Source: Baffinella frigidus (taxonomy: Eukaryota; Cryptophyceae; Cryptomonadales; Baffinellaceae). Taken from it: a stretch of 12,549 nucleotides of DNA. Made by a program: the position numbers and the translations under genes. How positions within the stretch are numbered: the stretch's first letter is position 1; each line of letters begins with the position of its first letter. Positions 6,121 through 12,365 of the stretch are shown piece by piece. The DNA lies in contig MU647022.1 in the NCBI GenBank assembly GCA_026770585.1, forward strand, positions 75,414 through 87,962, written 5' to 3'. A model generated the notes under the pieces. That model did no database searches. It was not told where the DNA came from and saw nothing but the letters and a program-made list of their open reading frames with translations.

Positions 6121-6416
6121 CGTCACGCGTGAACGCTAATGCGGGTGGGCACTATAATGGGTTGGTGTTTGACAGTGCTAACGCGGTTTTCCAGATTTTC
6201 AAAATCCCCGATCCCGACAGGCAAAATCCGATCGACAGGCACAATTCGTGACTATGAACACCTCCCCCCACTGTGTAACCTGAGGGAAACCCTTACAAAT
6301 TCACCTCTCTCACTCTCTCGCTCGCTGACTTCCGTACATTGGGGGAAACCTCTACATGCGTTTGGGTTTGACATCTGTCTCATCTCACACCCCCACACAA
6401 CACCCACAATCCCTTT

Positions 6417-6707
6417 CACAATCCCTCTCACCTTGTGGGGTATCCGTGCCTGGAGCTCTTGTACTTCAGTCATGGGATACCATGAGTTTCAGAACAAGGC
6501 TGACTTGGGTTCGGTGTGTGTGCGAGACTGTACCTTTTTGGTCTAACTCAAGCACCCCAAGAGAGCCACCCTATATCCCCTCTTCACGAGCCTCTGCACT
6601 GGAGAGCGAAACGCGATCCGAAAGCAAAAATGCTTTCTCTGCAGATCCCTTCTACGGAACGGCGTGTCGTTGGGCTATGTTGGGAGAAATTAAAACCTAA
6701 AGGACCA
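6417..6707 (+). repeat. Repeat R1, copy A (full)
   Basis: Opens with cacaatccct, then ttgtggggtatccgtgcctg, agaacaaggctgacttgggt, gcctctgcactggagagcg and an aaagca-aaaa-tgcttt hairpin. It ends gaaattaaaacctaaaggac. Copies B and C follow directly. The 3' third can be read as a peptide NAFSADPFYGTACRWAMLGE followed by IKT and a stop, and the same peptide is preserved in the inverted copy at 9.99 kb. This may be the end of a retrotransposon ORF or only shared repeat sequence. Confidence 0.85.
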
Positions 6708-6915
6708 CACAATCCCTCAGTGTGTGCGAGCGCGATCCTTTTGGATTAACTCAAACACCCCAACAGAGCCGCCCTGTATCCCCACTTCACGAGCCTCTGC
6801 ACTGGAGAGCGAAACGCTATCCGAAAGCAAACATGCTTTCTTTGCAGTCCTTTCTACGGAAGGGCGTGTCGTTGGGCTATGTTGGGAGAAATTAAAACCT
6901 CAAGGACCTAAAGGA
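6708..6915 (+). repeat. Repeat R1, copy B (88-bp internal deletion)
   Basis: Begins cacaatccct like copy A, but jumps from there straight to tgtgtgcgag, losing the segment corresponding to about 6427-6514 of copy A. The remainder matches A and C closely through the gaaattaaaacct end. It closes with a doubled tail ctcaaggacctaaaggac. Confidence 0.85.
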
Positions 6916-7197
6916 CTCACCTTGTGGGGTATCCGTGCCTGGAGCTCTTATGCCTCACCATGGGATACCATGAGCCTCAGAACAAGGCTGACTTGGGTTC
7001 GGTGTGTGCGGCGAGAATGTATCTTCTTGGTCTAACTCAAAGCACCCCAAGAGAACCACCCTGTATCCCCTCCTCACGAGCCTCTGCACTGGAGAGCTCA
7101 ACGCGATCCGAAAGCAAAAATGCTTTTTCTGCAGTCCTTTCTACGGAAGGGCGTGTCGTTGGGCTATAGTGGGCGAAATTAAAACCTAAAGGACCTA
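6916..7197 (+). repeat. Repeat R1, copy C (near full)
   Basis: Starts ctcaccttgtggggtatcc and matches copy A over its length with scattered substitutions and small indels. Ends gaaattaaaacctaaaggacctaag. A frame shift relative to copy A disrupts the shared peptide, so protein selection is not evident. Confidence 0.85.
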
Positions 7198-7234
7198 AGC
7201 TCCATAGAAGCAGGCACGGGGGTGACTTTTTTTT

Positions 7235-7402
7235 GGTTTCGGTAACCGGGGCTCAAATCCGGTTTCGGTAACCGGACCTCCCGGGTAACCGACTTGGTAA
7301 CGATCTAGGTGGTGAACACTGGGGCGCTGCGTTGCGATCTAGGTGGTGAACACTGGGGCGCTACGCAGCGCCTCGATCTTTTCCTCTCACAGAGAGGTTT
7401 TT
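7235..7402 (+). repeat. Cluster of small duplications and hairpins
   Basis: ggtttcggtaaccgg occurs at 7235-7249 and 7261-7275, the second within the palindrome ccggtt-tcggt-aaccgg. A 28-bp sequence starting cgatctaggtggtgaacact is exactly repeated at 7301-7328 and 7335-7362. Hairpins ggcgct-acgc-agcgcc (7357-7372) and cctctc-aca-gagagg (7383-7397) follow, the latter ahead of five Ts. It could be a small structured RNA, but there is no match to a known class. Confidence 0.75.
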
Positions 7403-7591
7403 GGTCCCTAAAGTGTCCACGTTCGTCAAGACTCGTCGAGAGATGAAGGGGGTTCGCCAAGTAAGGGTCGATCGGAATTCTCTGGTTCGAAACCTGCTAC
7501 AGCTCCAGGACCAGCCCCCGCGGCCGTGCTCACCACGGCGTTTCGTTCCATCGGAGCAAGAAACGTGCGTGCTGCTGTATGACGTTCATTA

Positions 7592-7618
7592 AAGCTCCAT
7601 AAGCTCCATAAGCTCCAG
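7592..7618 (+). repeat. 9-bp tandem repeat, 3 copies
   Basis: aagctccat twice and aagctccag once in direct succession. The related aagctccatag also follows R1 copy C at 7197. Confidence 0.95.
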
Positions 7619-7762
7619 ACCTTTAGGTAGGATCCATAAGTCCCCATCGGAAGGCGGGCCGCGGGCGTGACCCCTTCCCGAGAGGGGAGTTGTCGCTTGC
7701 GAACACAGCGGTCGACGTGTTCCCGCGCTCCACCTCGACTCCCCCGCCCTGCATCGGCGCAG

Positions 7763-8304
7763 GTGAGACATGCCCACGCTTCTTCCGCCTCCCCCCCCCC
7801 CCTTCATCGCCTCCTCATCCTTCTCGCGAAACTCCCAGGGCCGGTGGGAACGGCCCTGCAAGTCATGGACATGCTCACCATCTCTCGCAGCCCTCCGATC
7901 GCCTTCCTTCCCGCCCTCGTGCCTCTTGTTGACTCTGGATCGAACCATGCTAAACCCAGAGCTCATTTCGAGGGGGAGCGCCGTCAGGGGCAGTCGCAAC
8001 CTGCTCGCCACGCAGGATGGTGCGCGCCCCGACAAACGGAAGCTAGATCTTGGTGTCGCGCTTCGACACGGACGCCGACGGCGGCAGGCCCTGGGGTTCA
8101 CCCCCGCCTACTCGCCGAGAAAAACGTCCCCCCTCCACACACCCTCCTCTGAGGGCCAACCGAGGTTACACACCGAGGCCCGGGCTCTGGCCCGGGCACA
8201 ACCCGGTCCGGGCGTGGGTGGCCTGTGTGGTGGGTTCCCGCAGCGCGCCACGCGACGCGCGACGCGCGGGGAAGGCGCCGCGTGCTCCTCCTGCTAATGT
8301 ACAG
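7763..8304 (+). other. Possible intron upstream of the 8305 exon candidate
   Basis: A good eukaryotic donor cag|gtgaga lies at 7760-7768, and an acceptor-like ctgctaatgtacag ends at 8304. The phases match only if the upstream exon ends in the frame through 7667-7762, whose translation is Arg/Pro-rich and not persuasive. The stretch itself holds a C10 tract (7793-7802) and no clear coding signal. It is low-confidence gene modelling. Confidence 0.2.
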
Positions 8305-8604
8305 CTCTCTTGCGAAGCCGGGGAGGTGTTCTACCCGTCGCCCGACGTAATAGGGCAGCTCACGGCTTCTGCGCGCGCCGAGCACCTCCACCTCGGCGCA
8401 AACAGCTGCCAGGTCCTGCAGGCCGGCGTGCTGGCGCTCCCCCCGGGGCTGGACGGCGACGACGGCGACGGCGACAGGCTGGATGGGTGCAGCGCGGTGG
8501 TGGTCGCGCGCGCGGCGACGGACAAGTTCGCGAGCGAGGAGCGGTTGCTCCTCCTGCTCGACAACGTCACGGCCTTGCTCCGACGCCAACATCGGAAACA
8601 ATAA
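8305..8604 (+). CDS. Best coding candidate: GC3-rich C-terminal exon, possibly GAF-like
   Basis: The open segment ends at a TAA at 8602-8604, with about 99 codons if the acceptor at 8304 is used; the frame is open further left to about 8050. Third positions are strongly GC-rich. The residues include a Gly/Asp-rich turn (DGDDGDGD) and then the C-terminal run SAVVVARAATDKFASEERLL, followed by a Leu-rich helix. The pattern hydrophobic strand, short polar turn, K-F-x-x-E-(E/D)-x-x-L-L, helix resembles the end of GAF sensor domains (G-V-L strand, then F-T-x-x-D-x-x-L-L helix). That is a pattern resemblance only. The stop overlaps an AATAAA and telomere-like DNA starts immediately after, so the gene may be cut off by the repeat array. 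Confidence 0.4.
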   Translation, partial: LSCEAGEVFYPSPDVIGQLTASARAEHLHLGANSCQVLQAGVLALPPGLDGDDGDGDRLDGCSAVVVARAATDKFASEERLLLLLDNVTALLRRQHRKQ

Positions 8605-9085
8605 ACCCTCACCCATAAACCCTTCACCATCCACCCTTCAACCTTCGCCCTGAACCCTCTGCCGTAACGCCTCAAGCCTAAAGCCTAACCTCTAACCCCG
8701 AACCCCGAACCCCTCAATCCTAAACACTAAACCCTAAACACCAAACCCTAAACCCTAAACACTAAACCCTCACCCTTAAACCCTCAACCATCAACACTTC
8801 ACTTTTCAACCTAACCCCTTCACCCGTCGCCCTTCACCCTTCGCCTTTCGCCCTGAACACTTCACCCTTCACCCTTCACCCTTCGCCCTTCGCCCTTCGC
8901 CCTTCGCCTTAAGCCCTATCCTTAGCCCGTAACCCGTAACCCCAAACCCCTAACCCCAAACCCCTACCCCCTAACCCCTAACCCCTAACCCCTAACCCCT
9001 AACCCCCAACCCCCAACCCCCAACCCCCTACCCCTAGATCCCAACCCCTAACCCCTACCCTAAACCCTAAACTCTAAACCCCACA
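8605..9085 (+). repeat. Degenerate C-rich telomere-like array
   Basis: The sequence moves through ccctaaa/cactaaa words (about 8725-8780), a block of cccttca and cccttcg heptamers (about 8861-8908), cccctaa and ccccaac heptamers (about 8970-9045), and ends ccctaaaccctaaactctaa. Many heptamers keep a fixed ccctnnn pattern although their variable bases differ by block. Confidence 0.93.
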
Positions 9086-9115
9086 CCCCACACTCACACC
9101 CAAAACCAGGTCTTC

Positions 9116-9469
9116 GTGACAGAACACGATCTAGGCGATGCGGAGCAAGCAGGGTACTGGCGACCGAATATTGGGGGCGATCACGTGCAGCCAACGCTCC
9201 GCGTCGCTGAAGCCCCGCCGGCCTACACTTGGTTAGATACCCTGATTAGTCAACCATCGAGGCTCATCACCTGTCTGGGCGAGGCTGACAGGCTGGAACC
9301 TGAAGGACCTAAAGGGCTGGATGAGCTGCACCTAGCTGGTTGGTCAACGCTGGATAAGCTTCTTCCACCTAGCTGCGGAAGGCAGTCTGCCTCCAGCCTC
9401 GCTCCTCACGCTGGTGGGCGAAGCTACGCTAGACTCAGGGGGGTTAATCGCAAAAGTCAACTCCCGTGA
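9116..9469 (+). CDS. Doubtful open frame overlapping repeat U
   Basis: 117 codons with ATG at 9116 or the nearby frame start. Its C-terminal half (LDELHLAGWSTLDKLLPPSC and onward) is the translation of repeat U, which recurs at 9824-10122 in broken form. The N-terminal half (TEHDLGDAEQAGYWRPNIGG) is unique here and not recognised. I regard it as unlikely to be a functional gene. Confidence 0.15.
   Translation: MTEHDLGDAEQAGYWRPNIGGDHVQPTLRVAEAPPAYTWLDTLISQPSRLITCLGEADRLEPEGPKGLDELHLAGWSTLDKLLPPSCGRQSASSLAPHAGGRSYARLRGVNRKSQLP
9317..9425 (+). repeat. Repeat U, uninterrupted copy (empty site for R1)
   Basis: ctggatgagctgcacctagc is followed by a longer unit (9350-9423): ggataagcttcttccacctagctgc, then tctgcctccagcctcgctcc, then gctggtgggcgaag. 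The same units recur at 9824 (start only) and 9938-10122, where an R1 fragment splits them. Preceding bases (cctgaaggacctaaaggg, 9299-9316) resemble the R1 3' tail. Confidence 0.8.
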
Positions 9470-9492
9470 GGCCTCGAGTCAACTTTTTCCTA

Positions 9493-9513
9493 ATTCCAGG
9501 AATTTCCTGGAAT
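9493..9513. other. Short palindrome
   Basis: attccagga-att-tcctggaat: 9-bp arms with a 3-nt centre. It is preceded by two gtcaact words (9456-9486), the motif common in 480-1110. Confidence 0.9.
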
Positions 9514-9656
9514 CTGCCCTTACGGCACCTTTTGATTGACCCCCATCACGTTTAAAGTGGGTTGGAGGAGCGCTGGAGGATTGAGATGCTTGATGAAGGA
9601 GCCTTCTCCGCCTAGGCCTAGGTGGTTCTGGGGTAACGCTGGAGGAGCAACATGGC

Positions 9657-9780
9657 CTACAGGGGTACCTCGCTCATAAGAGACTGCCACCCCCCCTAGG
9701 ACCTCCATAGGGCCCTAGGCATAAGCCTACTGTAGGGTCCGAGGGGGAGGCGTTTTTTTATGAGCGAGGTACCCCTGTAG
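9657..9780. mobile_element. TACAGGGG inverted-repeat element, copy 1 (complete)
   Basis: 124 bp with perfect 23-bp terminal inverted repeats (ctacaggggtacctcgctca then taa, and its complement ending at 9780). The interior is itself palindrome-rich (tagggccctag, cctactgtaggg). No coding capacity. A TA at each end is compatible with a TA target duplication as in Tc1/mariner-type MITEs, though CAGGGG termini are also seen in other DNA transposon groups. Nearby copies show it is a family. Confidence 0.85.
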
Positions 9781-9850
9781 CTGATGCCGAAGGCTGGTGG
9801 AGCCTAGCTGTCGGGCCACTGCTGGATCAGCTCCTCCCACCTAGCTTTTC

Positions 9851-9932
9851 AGGCCCTTTAGGGTCGTTGAGCTCCCAACATAGGCGGACAGCGGAACTGG
9901 TTCTGTAGAAAGGCCATGCTTCTTTTCGGATC
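9851..9932 (-). repeat. Diverged inverted R1 fragment
   Basis: The reverse complement reads gatccgaaaagaagcatgg, cctttctacagaacc, cctatgttgggagctc, ccctaaagggcct. It aligns with the 3' third of R1 in the same order. It lies directly after a repeat-U start (9824-9846). More diverged than the copy at 9986, with no clear flanking duplication. Confidence 0.7.
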
Positions 9933-9937
9933 ACATC

Positions 9938-10122
9938 ATGGATGGGCTCCTTCCGCCTAGCTGCTGGCATTCTGCCTCCAGCCTCTTTCCTTTAGGTCCT
10001 TTAGGTTTTAATTTCGCCCAACATAGCCCAACGACACGCTCTTCCGTAAAACGGATCTGCTGGAAAAGCATTTGTGCTTTTCAGTCTGCCTCCAGCCTCG
10101 CTCCTCCAGCTGGTGGGCGAAG
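9938..10122 (+). repeat. Repeat U copy interrupted by R1
   Basis: The left part 9938-9985 (ggatgggctccttccgccta then gctgc, through tctgcctccagcctc) and the right part 10085-10122 (tctgcctccagcctcgctcc then agctggtgggcgaag) together match the continuous U copy at 9350-9423. The right 38 bases match 9386-9423 at 36 positions. The interruption is the R1 fragment 9986-10084. Confidence 0.8.
9986..10084 (-). mobile_element. R1 3'-end fragment inserted with 15-bp direct repeats
   Basis: On the minus strand this 99-bp piece starts ctgaaaagcacaaatgc, runs through ttttacggaagagcgtgtcg and ttgggctatgttgggcgaaa, and ends cctaaaggacctaaaggaaa. It matches only the last third of R1 copies at 6417-7197. 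It is bounded by exact tctgcctccagcctc at 9971-9985 and 10085-10099. A shortened 5' end, intact repetitive 3' tail and ~15-bp flanking duplication are typical of target-primed non-LTR retrotransposition (LINE or SINE). The peptide frame ADPFYGRACRWAMLGEIKT is preserved. Confidence 0.75.
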
Positions 10123-10271
10123 GTCGGAGTGTCAGAAATAAAATCCTAAGGTTGTGAGGACTCTTGCACCAAACAAGACCACCTACTTGACACGCAAGAC
10201 CGAACGCTGGAGGATGGGATTGCTCCTGGGGTTGCTCCACGCCTCGTCGTCGGGGAAGCCGGAGTGTGTGT

Positions 10272-10353
10272 TACAGGGGTACCTCGCTCATAAGAAAGCG
10301 CACCTCCCCTAGGACCACCATAGGGCCCTACGCATAGAGTCGTTTTTTGAGCG
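10272..10353. mobile_element. TACAGGGG element, copy 2 (right end truncated)
   Basis: The left terminus and interior match copy 1 (tacaggggtacctcgctcat; tagggccctacgcata), then cgttttttgagcg. The right terminal repeat stops after GAGCG and lacks the final aggtacccctgta. Truncated MITE-like element. Confidence 0.8.
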
Positions 10354-10389
10354 TCCTGATCCAAATAACTTGTACAAACGGTCATCTCA

Positions 10390-10480
10390 AGCCTTTTTCA
10401 GGTTCCAGGCTGGGGGGAGGGGAGGGGAGGGTCAGTTGAGGTGCGGGGAGTGGGGGGGTGCCAAGCGGGGCGCCGTGGGC
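10390..10480 (+). repeat. G-rich tract
   Basis: ggctggggggaggggagggg and ggggagtgggggggtgcc: runs of three to seven Gs with G-quadruplex potential. No gene. Confidence 0.75.
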
Positions 10481-10521
10481 TGAATAAAATTGGGCTTTTT
10501 TTGAAAAAAAAGATGTAAAGC

Positions 10522-10568
10522 AAAAAGCCTTAAAATTGTAAGGGGCCCTTACAATTTTAAGTCTTTTT
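10522..10568. other. Very stable palindrome with 16-bp perfect arms
   Basis: cttaaaattgtaaggg (10529-10544) and its complement (10546-10561) flank one G. After one mismatch the pairing continues with aaaaag/cttttt, giving a stem of about 23 pairs. It sits in an AT-rich island (10480-10640) unlike the surroundings. That island also has two copies of ccggccattt (10580, 10623). Confidence 0.9.
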
Positions 10569-10689
10569 CAAAATTGTTTCCGGCCATTTAAAATTTCGGG
10601 CCTCAGGGAAAATGTAAGGATCTCCGGCCATTTCAAAAAAATGAGGTGACCGTTTTTCAGATCAGCCCGCTCAAATAAACGGCTATAGC

Positions 10690-10748
10690 CCCACTGTAGG
10701 GTCCTAGCTAGGGGGTGGGATTTTCTTATGAGCGAGGTATCCCTGTAG
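10690..10748. mobile_element. TACAGGGG element, copy 3 (right half only)
   Basis: cactgtagggtcctagc leads to ttcttatgagcgaggtatcc and ctgtag, matching the right half of copies 1 and 4. The left terminal repeat is absent. Confidence 0.8.
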
Positions 10749-10958
10749 TGTAATGCACCAGTACCGGGCTAGAGCAGGAAGCGAGCTCGAGCGTGAGCAC
10801 ACACAGAACAACACACACGACACCCACAGCAACACCCGGTCGTGTTTTTCTCAAAAACGGGCCTCTCTGTTGCTGCAATCTCGAGACTGAAAGGAGAACC
10901 CTTCATTCACACCAACACGTCCGCCATGTTTTCACTCCCACGGAGCCTAGGTATCTTT

Positions 10959-11035
10959 AAGTGGCGAGTGGGCACTTGATGCAAACGCGGTGCTACAGGG
11001 CCTTCGTAGGCGGGCCTATCCCTCAAGTGGCGAGT
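10959..11035 (+). repeat. 11-bp direct repeat aagtggcgagt
   Basis: Exact copies at 10959-10969 and 11025-11035. The inverted core cgccactt appears at 11106-11113, touching the left end of element copy 4, and at 11373-11380. The last two share a longer context (accccc..cgccactt.cagggg-like), suggesting a duplicated flank. Confidence 0.8.
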
Positions 11036-11112
11036 AGCCTGTCACACTCCCATGCAGACTTTCAGTTGAGGTCTGCGACCTGTTGAGCATCAACGATCAC
11101 CCCCGCGCCACT

Positions 11113-11233
11113 TACAGGGGTATCTCGCTCATAAGAAACCGCGCCCCCCTAGGACCCTACAGTAGGACCATGCATATGGCCCTACGGTGGTCCTAGGGGT
11201 GTGGACGTTTCTCATGAGCGAGGTACCCCTGTA
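11113..11233. mobile_element. TACAGGGG element, copy 4 (complete)
   Basis: 121 bp with terminal inverted repeats near-identical to copy 1 (one change, ggggtatctc for ggggtacctc). The interior, with ccctacagtaggacc and gccctacggtggtcctaggg, is also foldback-like. TA at both ends; flanks cact/gtg are partly inverted. Confidence 0.85.
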
Positions 11234-11294
11234 GTGAACCTGCAGGTGCTAATGTAAGAAGACAGACACCGGCCGCAGCTCGACCAAGGGTGTT

Positions 11295-11317
11295 CTTATA
11301 GCCCAGATATCCCTGTA
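11295..11317 (+). mobile_element. TACAGGGG element, solo right terminus remnant
   Basis: cttatagcccagatatccct then gta resembles the right terminus cttatgagcgaggtatccct-gta with about five changes. No left end is seen. Confidence 0.5.
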
Positions 11318-11519
11318 CCCAGGCCTCTAATTAGGAAGCTACGACCTGCTTCTGGCCAATCATGACCCCCTCCGCCACTTCAGGGAAATGCGACCACTTA
11401 AGGGAGAAGCTACAACTTAAGAAAAATGCTACGGGGCGGGGGCTTCTTCAGCGCCCCACTCGCGGAGGTCCTGTTCCGATCGCTCTCCCTTCGATACGAA
11501 GCCCTCCGCCTGCACGCGC

Positions 11520-11905
11520 CACGCCCCTTCAGCGCCTCGTTTCACGCCCCTTCACCATCACATGTCACGCCCCGTCAGCACCTCATTTCACGCCCTTTCA
11601 GCGCCTCATTTCACGCCCTTTCAGCGCCTCATTTCACACCCCTTCACCATGACATGTCACGCCCCGTCACCATGACATGTCACGCCCCTTCAGCACCTCA
11701 TTTCACGCCTCTTCAGCGCCTCATTTCACGCCCCTTCAGCGCCTCATTTCACGCCCCTTGAGCATGACATGTAACGCCCCTTGAGCATGACATCTCACGC
11801 TCCGTGAGATGCCATCTGACGCTGCTTGAGATGACACCCCGCGCCCCTGGTGTCGCGCTTGATGTCACGCCTCGTCACTCTCACCATGACATCTTACGCT
11901 CCTTC
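11520..11905 (+). repeat. 23-bp minisatellite with two variant types
   Basis: Twelve units in strict 23-bp register run from 11520 to 11795, then about four degraded units. Type a is cacgccccttcagcgcctca-ttt. Type b is cacgccccttcaccatgaca-tgt, with a gacatgtc palindrome across the junction. The order is a b a a a b b a a a, then b-like units with ttgagcatgacat. Several plus-strand open frames (Ser/Phe/His/Pro-rich) are due to the repeat. Confidence 0.95.
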
Positions 11906-11924
11906 AGGAGGGCGGATAAGGGGT

Positions 11925-12001
11925 GAGGGGTGAGGGATGATGGGTGAGGGTTTAGGGGTGATGGGTGGGGGGTGAGGGATGATGGATGAGGGATGATGGA
12001 T
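11925..12001 (+). repeat. G-rich gggtgagggatgatgg simple repeat
   Basis: Repeated ggggtga, gggatgatg and ggtttagggg words, partly telomere-like, read on the G-rich strand. Confidence 0.85.
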
Positions 12002-12365
12002 GTGAAGTGGAGGCTTGTGCGTTGTTCGGTGCATGAAAGCTCCTGGCTCAGAATCTGGTGCATCAGGAGCCGTTGCCACGTCCTCGAGTCAAAGGGGGAG
12101 AGGGGGGATGGGGGGAGGTGTGGGGGGGGTTCCTCCTCGAGCGCGCCCGAGAGAGGAGGACGGGGATTGCCTGGACCACTCACCAGCCACCGGGGGTTCA
12201 CCGGATACTGTCCATCTAAACCATTCCTACTAGAATCTGATCCATTACTCTAGAACATAAACAGATTTTGACCTTGATTTCAGGGTGAAAAGGTCCTCGC
12301 TCGCTGCTAAGTGGAGGGTGCAAGTGAGGACGAACGTCTCTCTCGAGGCAGCAACTCTCCGGAGG
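12002..12365. other. Stretch without a supported gene
   Basis: Contains a stem gctcctg/caggagc (12039-12045 with 12064-12070) and a G-rich tract (12096-12130). An acceptor-like gaccttgatttcag lies at about 12269-12282, and a minus-strand donor-like ctg|gtgagt at about 12183. Open frames on both strands are short and Pro/Gly-rich, so no exon model is convincing. Confidence 0.4.

Noticed and set aside
6139-6546. 135-codon frame ending in R1 copy A
   Set aside because: The C-terminal part is repeat R1 in one of several open frames, and the N-terminal part spans minisatellite and CT-rich sequence.
7481-7500. tRNA T-arm-like ggttcgaaacc
   Set aside because: The flanking bases do not form a 5-bp T stem, and no acceptor or anticodon arms fit upstream.
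7589-8101. 170-codon minus-strand frame
   Set aside because: Arg/Gly-rich composition with a poly-Gly from a C10 tract, ending in a LELMELMEL repeat from the 9-bp duplication. It has no domain-like pattern.
8098-8634. 178-codon minus-strand frame opposite the 8305 exon
   Set aside because: It is the antisense shadow of a GC3-rich plus-strand segment, and its start lies in the telomere-like array.
11426-11761. Ser/Phe/His repeat protein
   Set aside because: The reading frame exists because the 23-bp unit lacks stops; the unit length is not a multiple of three and the translation changes from unit to unit.
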